Below are positions 42,532 through 50,394 of a stretch of DNA of 64,000 bases, in pieces. The notes beneath the pieces are model-generated. The model was not told the origin of the DNA. It did no database searches and was given only the letters and a program-made list of their open reading frames with translations. A program made the translations under genes and the position numbers. Every line of letters starts with the position of its first letter. The first letter of the stretch is position 1. Source of the DNA: Isoptericola croceus (lineage in GTDB: Bacteria; Actinomycetota; Actinomycetes; Actinomycetales; Cellulomonadaceae); NCBI RefSeq assembly GCF_029382255.1, contig NZ_JARLLG010000007.1, positions 1 through 64,000 of the forward strand, in the 5' to 3' direction.

Positions 42532-43587
42532 CTACCGCCCGCCGGTGGCGTCCACGGCGCGGCGGCGCACCGGGTCGGCCAGCGGCACCTGGGTGCGCAC
42601 CACGCGCGGATCGCCGCACGTGTGCTTCGCACCACCTGCGACCGTGAAGCGTCCGCAGCCCGGGCAGGTCTCGACCTCGGCCCGGTCGCTGCCGCGCACC
42701 AGGGCGTTGAACACCGCCCCGGGGGAGCGCGCGTCACGGATCCGCTCGAAGACCTTCTGGTCGACCAGGTGCCCGTAGGCCTGGTCGCGCACCTGAGTTA
42801 CCAGCGTGCCGGTGGCGTCGTCGTAGCCGACGGCGTCCACCCACGACGAGCGCACACCGGTCATCGGAACGCCGGTGCTGCGCCGGCGGTAGTCGGCCAC
42901 GATGTCGCGGGTCTCGTCCAGCGAGTGCGTCGGCCGAGTCGACTCCAGCACCGCGGTGACAGCAGCGCGCACCGGGACGTGCTGCTCGGAGTCCATCGAC
43001 AGCGGGCGCACCGACCACGAGGTCGGCGAGGTGCGGGTGGCGCGCACCCACCCGGAGACCTCCTGCTCGCCGCGGGAGTAGGAGACCGGGAAGTCGAACG
43101 TGTCGTCGTCCACCTGCCGGGAGAACTCCCGCAGCGCGTCCGCGCTGGGCATGCGCAGGCTGAGCCCGCCACCGTGATAGGTCGCCAGCTCGGTGTCCGG
43201 GTCGACCTTGTGCGGCTCGCCGATGCCGTGCTGGGCGGTCACCGACTGCACGTCCCACCAGGCGGCCGGCGAACGGGCCGTCAGGTCGTCGTCCAGCGCG
43301 ACCGCCGGGATGAACGCCCGCGAGTCCAGCAGCGCTCGACGGCGACGCTCCAGGCCTGATGTGGGAGCCAGCAGGGCGTCGCGCGGGCGCGGTTCGGGCT
43401 CCGCTGTGGGCGCGGCCTCGCGGTCGTCGTGGTCCGGCGCGTCGGCCTCGTCCCACATCGAGGCGTCCCAATAGTCGCCGAACTCGTCGGCCAGCGCGTC
43501 GGTGCCGCCCGGCGCCTCGTCGACGGCCTTGGTCGCGAACTTGCCGTCACCCCAGCGGGGGTGCAGGTCCTCGGTGAAGGTGCTCAT
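42532..43587 (-). CDS. N-terminally tagged protein 2, with zinc ribbon
   Basis: 351 residues, tag at 1-32 (MSTFTEDLHPRWGDGKFA and onward). Acidic linker to residue 60, a helical and strand-rich middle (FDFPVSYSRGEQEVSGWV), and a C-terminal zinc ribbon (CPGCGRFTV, HTCGD). Start set by the class II promoter. Its upstream region is nearly identical to that of tagged protein 6. Function unknown. Confidence 0.7.
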   Translation of the reverse strand: MSTFTEDLHPRWGDGKFATKAVDEAPGGTDALADEFGDYWDASMWDEADAPDHDDREAAPTAEPEPRPRDALLAPTSGLERRRRALLDSRAFIPAVALDDDLTARSPAAWWDVQSVTAQHGIGEPHKVDPDTELATYHGGGLSLRMPSADALREFSRQVDDDTFDFPVSYSRGEQEVSGWVRATRTSPTSWSVRPLSMDSEQHVPVRAAVTAVLESTRPTHSLDETRDIVADYRRRSTGVPMTGVRSSWVDAVGYDDATGTLVTQVRDQAYGHLVDQKVFERIRDARSPGAVFNALVRGSDRAEVETCPGCGRFTVAGGAKHTCGDPRVVRTQVPLADPVRRRAVDATGGR

Positions 43588-43622
43588 GCCCGGTGTGTTG
43601 ACGGCGTCGCGAGCCGGGCGAC
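43587..43622 (-). promoter_or_regulatory. Element promoter, class II, leaderless
   Basis: Minus strand: GTCGCC (43622-43617), 13 bp, CGTCAAC (43603-43597), 9 bp, ATG at 43587. Confidence 0.7.
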
Positions 43623-43654
43623 GGCAACGCGGCGGGTTCGCACGTACACTGGAC

Positions 43655-43669
43655 GTAAGACAGTAAGAC
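43655..43669 (+). promoter_or_regulatory. Direct repeat GTAAGAC, candidate RHH operator
   Basis: GTAAGAC at 43655-43661 and 43663-43669, eight bases apart, upstream of the RHH gene. RHH repressors often bind repeats at such spacing. The matching place near 49.2 kb has lost this repeat pair. Confidence 0.35.
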
Positions 43670-43705
43670 GCATACAGAATGACGCCACAGTAGTACGGAG
43701 GAACC

Positions 43706-44446
43706 ATGGTTCGACGACCGATCACCATCCGTGTCGAGGACAGCCAGCGCGCCGCCCTCGAGGCCTACGCCGAGGCGCACGACCAGAGCGCCAGCGACGT
43801 CATCCGAGACCTGATCGCCGAGCTGGTCGGACCTCCGGGCGGCGCAGAGCCTGGAACAGACCGCCGGCGCCTCGACGACCTCACGCCCGCCACCATCGCG
43901 CCGAGCGAGCGCTACCTGATGGCGCTGATGCACGACGTGCTCGACCTGCTCAACGACCCGACCCACCCCGACCGGCACCACCGCAAGGCGGCCGAGATCC
44001 TGCGTGACGGCTTCGCAGGGGAGTACGGCAACCTCGTCGGCGCACTGCGTGCCGAGCTCTCTCGCGCCGAGGCCTCTCTGCTGTGGGACATCCTCGACAT
44101 GTTCAGGGTCCTCAAGGGGTCGATGTCCCGGCTCGAGGCACCAATCGACCCCGCCTCGATCGAGGACCTGACGTTCCACGGGTTCGACGGCAACGACACG
44201 CGCGAGGTCTCGCTATTGACCTACCTGCGCTACCTCATCAAGACCGACAGGCGCTGGACCGACCTCGAGGACGACTTCGACGCCGCCGACGGCGGCAACT
44301 CCCACGTCCCGATGCTGCCCACCTACGAGCGCATGCTCGAGGTCTTTCGGCCGATCTGGCGCGAGGTGGTCCACGGCCGCGGACAGCGGCGCGCGAGGCT
44401 CGACCTGAACGCCGACGAGCTCCGGAAGGTGGCTGCGGCCGCGTAG
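43706..44446 (+). CDS. Ribbon-helix-helix and YfbU-domain protein
   Basis: 246 residues from ATG 43706 with GGAGGAACC upstream. Residues 4-40 are a CopG-type RHH (PITIRVEDSQRAALEAYA, DVIRDLIAEL). Residues 65-235 match the YfbU fold: LWDILDMFRVLKGS, FHGFDGND, YLRYLIKTDRRW, PMLPTYERMLEVF and a final NADELRKV. YfbU-containing proteins are often plasmid-borne, and the RHH suggests a DNA-binding regulator or antitoxin-like protein. It has a conventional start and is divergent to tagged gene 2. Confidence 0.8.
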   Translation: MVRRPITIRVEDSQRAALEAYAEAHDQSASDVIRDLIAELVGPPGGAEPGTDRRRLDDLTPATIAPSERYLMALMHDVLDLLNDPTHPDRHHRKAAEILRDGFAGEYGNLVGALRAELSRAEASLLWDILDMFRVLKGSMSRLEAPIDPASIEDLTFHGFDGNDTREVSLLTYLRYLIKTDRRWTDLEDDFDAADGGNSHVPMLPTYERMLEVFRPIWREVVHGRGQRRARLDLNADELRKVAAAA

Positions 44447-44451
44447 TCGAG

Positions 44452-44563
44452 CACTGTCAGCCGCCGCTCGCGCGCACCAGCACCGAGCGGCGGCAAGGTC
44501 GTCGCTCATCAGCTCACCGATGTCGCCCTTGCCTCCGGCGGCGTCCTGCAGCTTGGTGGCGTG
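44452..44563 (-). pseudogene. Fragment of a tagged-protein-7-like C-terminus
   Basis: On the minus strand the segment reads LQDAAGGKGDIGELMSDDL then AAARCW, close to the end of tagged protein 7 (TQDANGGRGDILTFTRDDLA). The nucleotide sequence is also repeated at 49270-49372. It has no start and is a duplication leftover. Confidence 0.5.
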
Positions 44564-44668
44564 CAGTGGTCACGGCGTGCGTCTCGTGGGCGGCTATCGG
44601 ACCCTCCGGCAGGAGTATCTCGTGGGCGACGAACGTCCAGGACGCCGCCAGTTCTTCGGGGAGCTAAG

Positions 44669-45148
44669 GTGCGCCGCATGTGGCCAGCGATCTTCACGTT
44701 CCTTGGCGGGATAGCCATCGCCCTGCTCTCTCGAATCCCAGCGCTTACTCGAGATGGGCGCCGAGTCGCCCGAATCAAGGGCGACGCTGAACTTCTCACG
44801 ACGCTGCCCGACGGCCGAGGGCGGGATGCGCTGCGCGGCGCACTGGACCACGAAGTGCGGGTCCTGCTGGGGATGAGGGAAGCGGAGCGCAGGTTCGCGC
44901 GTTCCACGCGTCTGAGCATGACGGTGACCTTGGTCGCGACGATTCTCGTGGTCTCCGTGGCGCTTCTCATTCCAGCCACCCGGGACGGGGGCTGGCTGGA
45001 CGACGAGTCTCTCGTCGTGCCGGTCGTTGCAGCCTTGTACGGCGTTCTCATCGCGACCGGCGCGATGGTGCTTCGTGCTCGGTATGACGCGAGGCTCGAA
45101 GCCAAGGTTCGTCAGCGCTTCAGCGCTGGTGTTGACGAGAGGAGGTGA
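44669..45148 (+). CDS. Membrane protein
   Basis: 159 residues from GTG 44669 with GGGGAG upstream. One N-terminal helix (WPAIFTFLGGIAIALLS) and two C-terminal membrane helices (MTVTLVATILVVSVALLIPA, VVPVVAALYGVLIATGAMV) flank a charged cytoplasmic part. It has no element promoter and lies against the run of minus-strand tagged genes, so it may be an insertion. Confidence 0.6.
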   Translation: MRRMWPAIFTFLGGIAIALLSRIPALTRDGRRVARIKGDAELLTTLPDGRGRDALRGALDHEVRVLLGMREAERRFARSTRLSMTVTLVATILVVSVALLIPATRDGGWLDDESLVVPVVAALYGVLIATGAMVLRARYDARLEAKVRQRFSAGVDERR

Positions 45149-45270
45149 AGGTCGCAGGACCACCGGCTTCGATCGAACGCAGTCGGAACTCGACCGCGGC
45201 AACGCGCCATCACGCACGCGAGCGTCGCTCCCGCCAAGCGCTTGCGCTTGTGCGGCGCGGTTGGGGCGGC

Positions 45271-45468
45271 TCATGCTGCGCCGTCTTCGTAGCCGAAGCA
45301 CGAGAACGTGCACGGCTCGCCCGCGGGCTCGGCGTTGTAGCCGTACGGCAGGCCGCTGTCGTCGGTGTGGCAACGGCCCAGGCGGTGCTGGGCGCCTTCG
45401 GCGTGGACCCAGCCGGCCCAGTAGCCGGTGGTGGCGATGGTCCGGCCGCAGTGCTTGCAGATGGACAT
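45271..45468 (-). CDS. Small zinc-ribbon protein
   Basis: 65 residues from ATG 45468. CKHCGRT at the start and C-H then C-x3-C later (RCHTDD, CTFSCFG) make a zinc fold likely. It is last in the run 46.8-45.3 kb. Function unknown. Confidence 0.55.
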   Translation of the reverse strand: MSICKHCGRTIATTGYWAGWVHAEGAQHRLGRCHTDDSGLPYGYNAEPAGEPCTFSCFGYEDGAA

Positions 45469-45495
45469 CTGGCCGCCCCAGACGATCCCGGTGGG

Positions 45496-45885
45496 TCAGC
45501 GGTCCTGCAGGACCTCGCCGAGAACCTCGTCCGGCTCGAACTGCCAACACGCACCGGGGCCCTCGTCGCCGTAGTCGACTGGTTCCAGGACTCCGTCGGC
45601 GATCAGCTCGTCCGCGACGCGCTGCGCATCGCGCGGATCACGGCCCGTCGCGCGCTGCGCAGACTGTATGACGTCGACGGGTGAGTCGGTGACCAGCTCG
45701 GACGCGCCAGGGTAGGCAGGCCAACCGAAGTCGCCGGCCACGACGCGATCGGTGAAGCCGCGCACCCCTGCGTCGTCGATCGACGTGTCCAGGGCTCCGG
45801 TGCCGCCGTCGGCCTCGGCGACGGCCTTGGTCGCGAACTTCCCGTCACCGCCTCGCGGGTGCGCTGACTCGGTGAAGGTGGTCAT
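45496..45885 (-). CDS. N-terminally tagged protein 3
   Basis: 129 residues, tag at 1-33 (MTTFTESAHPRGGDGKFA). The rest is a single domain that recurs inside tagged protein 7: TDR, G-x-W/Y-x-x-P-G, TDSP-x-D, then DELIADGVLEPVDYGDEGPG and C-W-x-F-x-P-x-E-V/I. Short helices followed by strands would suit a winged-helix fold, but this is a guess. The start overlaps the previous stop (ATGA), so it is co-translated with tagged protein 4. Confidence 0.65.
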   Translation of the reverse strand: MTTFTESAHPRGGDGKFATKAVAEADGGTGALDTSIDDAGVRGFTDRVVAGDFGWPAYPGASELVTDSPVDVIQSAQRATGRDPRDAQRVADELIADGVLEPVDYGDEGPGACWQFEPDEVLGEVLQDR

Positions 45886-46364
45886 GACGTCGCCCCCTGT
45901 GTTCGCTCGTACCAGACGTCGTAGGCCTCGATCGCCCAGACGGTGTCCCAGTCGCGCATCGCGCGTGCGTGGTTCAGCACGTCCTCACGCGTCGACTCCT
46001 CACGCCCCACCAGCCGGTCGTCCAGCCACCACGTCTCAGCACCGTCGCTGTGACGCACGAGGATCGGGTTGCCGTGGACCGCCCAGATGTCGGTTCCGTT
46101 GTTGCGCTGGACTGCCGGGCCGTTGGTGCGATGCGCCTCGCCGCCGTGGATCCACTCGGTGTCGCCGTAGACGCCGGTGCGCGGCTCGCCGAACTGGCGG
46201 CGCGTCAACGGGTCGCGACCGCGCAGCGAGCTGGGCACGTATCCCGGCGGGGTCGCCGCCAGGCCGGTCAGGGCCTCGGTGCCGCCCGGCGCCTCGGACA
46301 CAGCCTTGGTCGCGAACTTGCCGTCCCCGCCTCGCGGGTGCGCCGACTCGGTGAAGGTGCTCAT
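45882..46364 (-). CDS. N-terminally tagged protein 4
   Basis: 160 residues, tag at 1-32. The body has a repeat type with EWIHGGEAHRTNGPAVQ and IWAVHGNPILVRHSDG (W, G-x-x-H-R-x-x-GPAV), seen in many hypothetical proteins of phages and plasmids. A C-terminal helix is rich in Trp (RDWDTVWAIEAYDVWYERT). It has a class II promoter embedded in the end of the upstream gene. Confidence 0.7.
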   Translation of the reverse strand: MSTFTESAHPRGGDGKFATKAVSEAPGGTEALTGLAATPPGYVPSSLRGRDPLTRRQFGEPRTGVYGDTEWIHGGEAHRTNGPAVQRNNGTDIWAVHGNPILVRHSDGAETWWLDDRLVGREESTREDVLNHARAMRDWDTVWAIEAYDVWYERTQGATS

Positions 46365-46807
46365 GCCCGGTGTGTTGACAGCGGATGGCCACCGGGGACG
46401 ACGTGGGCGACGTTCGCCTGCTCCGCCGCCGTCAGCTCGCCAGTCTCGCAGGCCAGCACCACCGTCAGGCCGGTGCCGCGCAGCACCCGCAGGATCCGTG
46501 TCAGCGGCTCACGGTTCGCTGCGGGCAGGTCGGCGACGTCGTCGACCACGAGCAGGTGCCGGTTCCAGATGCCGCCGCCCATGTGGATCAGCAGGTCGCG
46601 CGCCTGCCGTGAACGGGCATCGACGACGTCCACGACCCGGGCAGGGAAGCCGGCGTGCCGGATCGAAGAGCCGGTCAGGACGGTCAAGGTCCAGCCGCCG
46701 TCGTGCACCACCTGTCGCAACACTTCGGCGACGACGTCGTCGCGTTCCGGCCCGGCCGGTCCGGACACCGCCGTCGCGGTCGCCATGTCGAGTGCCGTGG
46801 TGTGCAT
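46361..46807 (-). CDS. ATPase-like protein without a clear P-loop
   Basis: 148 residues from ATG 46807 (AGGAG upstream). A Walker-B-like HLLVVDDVADLP near residues 85-96 and the helix after it (EPLTRILRVLRGTGLTVVLA) look like the second half of a RecA-type core, but no Walker A is seen. Its last codons (LSTHRA and stop) are written by the class II promoter of the next gene. Function unclear. Confidence 0.55.
   Translation of the reverse strand: MHTTALDMATATAVSGPAGPERDDVVAEVLRQVVHDGGWTLTVLTGSSIRHAGFPARVVDVVDARSRQARDLLIHMGGGIWNRHLLVVDDVADLPAANREPLTRILRVLRGTGLTVVLACETGELTAAEQANVAHVVPGGHPLSTHRA
46364..46399 (-). promoter_or_regulatory. Element promoter, class II, leaderless, inside upstream CDS
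   Basis: Minus strand: GTCCCC (46399-46394), 13 bp, TGTCAAC (46380-46374), 9 bp, ATG at 46364. Confidence 0.65.
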
Positions 46808-46861
46808 GGAGAACTCCTGTGTCGGTCGGTCGCCTTGGACCATGCACGCGAACGGCGGCGT

Positions 46862-47071
46862 CTAGACCTGGCCGGCGTGGAGGCGCAGGTCCTGCTCGAT
46901 TCGGTCCAGGTCGGGCCCGGCGTGGGTGTTCCAGATCCGCTCGATCACCTCGGGCTCGAGCTCACGTGAGTGCCCGCCGTGGAACTGTCCGCGTTCGATG
47001 CTGACCTCGATCAGGTCGGCCAGCGTCGGCACGCCTGCCTTCTGACACACCTCGCGCACGTCGTCGCGCAC
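46862..47071 (-). CDS. Small helical protein
   Basis: 69 residues from GTG 47071, 16 bases after the stop of tagged protein 5. Acidic and helical (DDVREVCQKAGVPTLADLIE, EVIERIWNTHAGPDLDRI). No strong ribosome binding site. Possibly the detached tail of the upstream gene; otherwise unknown. Confidence 0.45.
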   Translation of the reverse strand: MRDDVREVCQKAGVPTLADLIEVSIERGQFHGGHSRELEPEVIERIWNTHAGPDLDRIEQDLRLHAGQV

Positions 47072-47087
47072 GTCGCGGGCGGGCCAG

Positions 47088-47897
47088 TCAGGTGCGGGTC
47101 CGGGGTCGGGTTCGACCAGGCCGGGCAGTGTCGATCAACGGGCCGACGTGATCGGTGTACATGGTGCGGACGTGCACGGTGCCGAGGCTGTCGACGTCGA
47201 TGCCGCGGTCGGACATCGTGGCCAGGACGCCACCCATCACGGGCAGGTCGGCGGCCTCGGCCAGGGCATGGGCACGGTCGTGGGCGCTGGGGGAGTCGTA
47301 GCCCTGCTCCAGGCGCCACCGGTGCAGCGCGTCGGCATAGTCGTCCGGGTCGGTGTTGAAATCAGGTCGGCCCGAGGCGGCGACCATCTCGGACACGGCG
47401 TCGAGCTCGTCGGCGCCCCAGTGCTCGGTGGCCGCCAGGTGGGTGGCCAGCGCGTCCAGCCGGCCGGCGTCGGAGTCTCGCCGCGCGCGCCCGAACCCGG
47501 CCTGGCGCAACGCATCGGCGTAGTCACCGTCGCGGTCGGCGTTCCAGTCACCGGGGTGCGGGCGGCCCATGGCGACGATCTTGTCGCAGATCGGGTCCAG
47601 GTAGTCGCCGACGTCGTCCCACTCGTGCTCGGAGCCCATGACCTCGGCGACCTTGTCCCAGAAGCGCACGTCGGGTTCGTCGCCCTCGGCCAGGCGCGCG
47701 GCCACCTGTGCGTCGGCCTCGGTGCAGCCGTCGCAGCGGCGGTCCGACGACAGGTAGGAGACCTGCTCGCCGCACGAGTCGCAGGTGTCCATGCCCTCGT
47801 CGAGGGCCACCAGGCCGCCGTCGATCTCTTCCACGGCCTTCGTGGCGAACTTGCCGTCCCCGCCGCGCGGGTGGAGATCTTCGGTGAAGGCGCTCAT
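47088..47897 (-). CDS. N-terminally tagged protein 5, with zinc finger and tandem repeat
   Basis: 269 residues from ATG 47897 (AGGAG upstream, ATGA overlap). Tag at 1-32 (MSAFTEDLHPRGGDGKFA). CDSCGEQV and RRCDGC near 38-58 form a zinc finger. Two copies of a 50-residue repeat follow (ends DKIVAMGRPHPGDWNADRDG then YADALRQAGF; and SEMVAASGRPDFNTDPDD then YADALHRW). Function unknown. Confidence 0.7.
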   Translation of the reverse strand: MSAFTEDLHPRGGDGKFATKAVEEIDGGLVALDEGMDTCDSCGEQVSYLSSDRRCDGCTEADAQVAARLAEGDEPDVRFWDKVAEVMGSEHEWDDVGDYLDPICDKIVAMGRPHPGDWNADRDGDYADALRQAGFGRARRDSDAGRLDALATHLAATEHWGADELDAVSEMVAASGRPDFNTDPDDYADALHRWRLEQGYDSPSAHDRAHALAEAADLPVMGGVLATMSDRGIDVDSLGTVHVRTMYTDHVGPLIDTARPGRTRPRTRT

Positions 47898-49141
47898 GCG
47901 GGGTTCTCCTCTCGGCTCTTGGCGGCCCGCCACGTGGACTCGAGCCTGGCGATGCGGGCGGTCGTCATCTCGCTGGCCTGGCGCAGCCGCTCGTGCTGGA
48001 CCGGGTCGTTCGCGGGGGTCGCCTGCAGAGCGAAGGTCACGTTGTCGTGCAGTGAGCGGGCGGCGACCAGATGGACCTCCACCGACGACGACGACGAGGC
48101 GTCGTTCACCTGCGGCATCGGCTTGGCGACCTCGCTCGCGATCTGGTCGCGCTGGGCGTAGGCGGACGCTGCCCGGGCGCGGACCCACGACGCCTCGGCC
48201 TCGCGCGAAGCACCCACTGCCGCGGCGTGGCGCTCTTCGGCCTCGCGCAGCCGACGTCCCGCCTCGGGCGGCTGTGCCTTGCGCTGGCCGTGCAGCGAGA
48301 ATGCAGCGTCCAGGGCGTCGTCGAGCTCACGCCGAGCGGTCCGGCGGCGCATCTCGGCCCCCAGCACGGCGGTGGTCGCCTCGTACTCGACTGCCAGGGC
48401 GCGCTCGGTCTCGACCCGACGCTGCTCGGCCCGCGCGAGGTCGCGCACCGTGTCGAGCTTGCGGTCGGTCGGGTCCTCGGGCCGACACACGGACCGCAGG
48501 CGCACGGCCAGCGCGTGGTGGGTCTCCAGGTCGATCCTGCTGCCGGCGGGACCGAGGATCATGTCCGCGGCAGCGTGGGTGTAGCCGTGCAGCCGGCCGT
48601 CCGACTTCGACGCTGCCACGTGCGAGCGGGCGGCATCGTGGCCTTCGAGCTCGTAGGCGATCTGGTCGGCCAGGTACTCGACCGCCTGGTCGGTCTCGGT
48701 GTCGGTCAGGTCGCGCGTGGCCGGGTGACGCCCGGGACGATGGTCGTGGCGCATCAGCTGACGCTGGACATCAGCAAGGTCGTTGATCTGGCGAGCGCGT
48801 TCGTCAGGGTCCGGCTCGGACAGCAGGTCGGGGTCGGCCAGGATCGCGGCAGCCTCGGAGGTGGCCTCGGCGAACCCGAGGTAGGTCGCGCGCTCGGCAC
48901 GCCCGGGCTCGGTCTCGGCGTTGACGGCTCGGACCCGACGATGAGCATCGACCACGCGGTCGCACACGGCGTCGTACAGCGCCTGGCCGTCTTCCGAGAG
49001 GTTGGACGAGACGGACGTCGCAGCGAACGTGCCAGTGGCCTGTCCCAGCGCGTCGGTGCCGCCGTCGGCCTCGTCGACGGCCTTGGTGGCGAACTTGCCG
49101 TCACCCGAGCGGGGGTGCAGGTCCTCGGTGAAGGTGCTCAT
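47894..49141 (-). CDS. N-terminally tagged protein 6, coiled-coil
   Basis: 415 residues, tag at 1-32 (MSTFTEDLHPRSGDGKFA). Most of residues 50-410 is charged helix with coiled-coil character (ARAEQRRVETERALAVEY, RRLREAEERHAAAVGAS). One stretch (RLHGYTHAAADMILGPAGSR) breaks the pattern. Class II promoter sets the start. A scaffold or DNA-associated filament is possible but not shown. Confidence 0.7.
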   Translation of the reverse strand: MSTFTEDLHPRSGDGKFATKAVDEADGGTDALGQATGTFAATSVSSNLSEDGQALYDAVCDRVVDAHRRVRAVNAETEPGRAERATYLGFAEATSEAAAILADPDLLSEPDPDERARQINDLADVQRQLMRHDHRPGRHPATRDLTDTETDQAVEYLADQIAYELEGHDAARSHVAASKSDGRLHGYTHAAADMILGPAGSRIDLETHHALAVRLRSVCRPEDPTDRKLDTVRDLARAEQRRVETERALAVEYEATTAVLGAEMRRRTARRELDDALDAAFSLHGQRKAQPPEAGRRLREAEERHAAAVGASREAEASWVRARAASAYAQRDQIASEVAKPMPQVNDASSSSSVEVHLVAARSLHDNVTFALQATPANDPVQHERLRQASEMTTARIARLESTWRAAKSREENPA

Positions 49142-49176
49142 GCCCAGTGTGTTGACAGCTTCGCGAGCCGGGCGAC
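49141..49176 (-). promoter_or_regulatory. Element promoter, class II, leaderless
   Basis: Minus strand: GTCGCC (49176-49171), 13 bp, TGTCAAC (49157-49151), 9 bp, ATG at 49141. Confidence 0.7.
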
Positions 49177-49269
49177 GACAACGCGGCGGGTTCGCATGCG
49201 CACTGGATGCGCACGACAGCAAGACATGCAGGATGGCGCCTACCGAGAGGCGCTTGCGCGCGAGGGGCG

Positions 49270-49372
49270 GCCGAACACTGTCAGCCGCCTCGCGCGCACC
49301 AGCACGGGCGGCGCCACGATCGTCGCCCGTCAGCTCGCCGATGTCGCCCTTGCCTCCGCCTGCCTGCCCGGT
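49270..49372 (-). pseudogene. Second fragment of a tagged-protein-7-like C-terminus
   Basis: This stretch repeats 44452-44563 (the ACTGTCAGCCGCC part and the GATGTCGCCCTTGCCTCC part are identical). It reads GGKGDIGEL on the minus strand and lies just beyond the intact gene 49373-50359. It marks an old tandem or dispersed duplication. Confidence 0.5.
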
Positions 49373-50359
49373 TCAACGGGTCGAACCGCCGCCGTACAGG
49401 CGGGCGTCATACAGCGCGCCGCAAGCCGCCCTCGCCCGTACGTGAACCCGCGCAGCAGCCAGATCGTCGCGGGTGAACGTCAAGATGTCACCGCGTCCGC
49501 CATTCGCGTCCTGCGTTTCGGCGGCCGCGACCTCACGCGGGAAAGCGGCCTCGACCGTGGCGGCCTGGACGCCGGTGTACACGCGGTCTTCGCTGCGCAA
49601 CGCCGGCGCCACGAAGACGTTGCGCTCATCTGACAGGGCATACCCGCCCGAGGTGTCGGTGGAGAACTGTGTGATGCCCTGCGCGATCGAGCGCTGACCG
49701 CGGGCCACCCCGACCCGGGTGTAGTGCACGTTCGGCTCGTACCCCCACTGGCTGATGTCCTTATAGTCGTAGTCGGGCACCAGCTCGCCGGCCACGTGCC
49801 GGGCGCCCTTGGCCCACTGGGCGAGCTGGGCGCGATGGTGTTCCGGCAGCGCGGGGTCATTCTCGGCGGCGAGCACCACGTGCAGGTCGTCCGCGGTGGC
49901 CGTGGCGGGATCCTTGGACAGCGCCCGATCGGCGTCGAGACCGACAGGGCCGGCATGCCAGCGCGCCTCACGGACGATCTCCGCAGGGCGGAATGACCAA
50001 CACCGTCCCGGCCCTTCGTCGCCGTAGTTCACCTCGGAAATGAACCCGTCGTCGATCAGGCGCCCGGCGATCTCTTCGCTGCGGATCCAGAGCCCAGCGG
50101 AATCGAAGGTGTCCAGCACGCAGCGCACCGTGTCGCTGGGGGAGTCGGTGGCCATCTCGGGCGAACCACCGGGCGTGGAGTACCAGGCGATGCCGCCTCT
50201 GGTCAGCCGGTCTGTGAGCTCACCGGTCACGTCGCGGCCCGGCGCGGCGGCGTCGGCCGGGCTCAGCGCCGACAGCCCGCCGTCGGCCTCGTCGACGGCC
50301 TTGGTCGCGAACTTGCCGTCACCCGAGCGGGGGTGCAGGTCCTCGATGAAGGTGCTCAT
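49373..50359 (-). CDS. N-terminally tagged protein 7, two-domain
   Basis: 328 residues, tag at 1-32 (MSTFIEDLHPRSGDGKFA). Residues 45-140 match the body of tagged protein 3, including NYGDEGPGRCWSFRP. The C-terminal 150 residues (NVHYTRVGVARG, FSTDTSGGYAL, RVYTGVQ, RGDILTFTRDDL) have an Arg-Gly, Ser-Thr-x-Thr, strand order that faintly recalls ADP-ribosyltransferase folds, though I see no firm Glu motif. Two remnants of paralogous C-termini lie nearby. Confidence 0.7.
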   Translation of the reverse strand: MSTFIEDLHPRSGDGKFATKAVDEADGGLSALSPADAAAPGRDVTGELTDRLTRGGIAWYSTPGGSPEMATDSPSDTVRCVLDTFDSAGLWIRSEEIAGRLIDDGFISEVNYGDEGPGRCWSFRPAEIVREARWHAGPVGLDADRALSKDPATATADDLHVVLAAENDPALPEHHRAQLAQWAKGARHVAGELVPDYDYKDISQWGYEPNVHYTRVGVARGQRSIAQGITQFSTDTSGGYALSDERNVFVAPALRSEDRVYTGVQAATVEAAFPREVAAAETQDANGGRGDILTFTRDDLAAARVHVRARAACGALYDARLYGGGSTR

Positions 50360-50394
50360 GCCCGGTGTGTTGACGCCCGATCGCTGCGGCGAAC
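50359..50394 (-). promoter_or_regulatory. Element promoter, class II, leaderless
   Basis: Minus strand: GTTCGC (50394-50389), 13 bp, CGTCAAC (50375-50369), 9 bp, ATG at 50359. Confidence 0.65.

Noticed and set aside
46374-46380. TTGACA on the opposite strand of class II sites as a sigma-70 -35 box firing away from the gene
   Set aside because: No -10-like sequence lies 16-18 bp further in that direction, and class I sites lack TTGACA.
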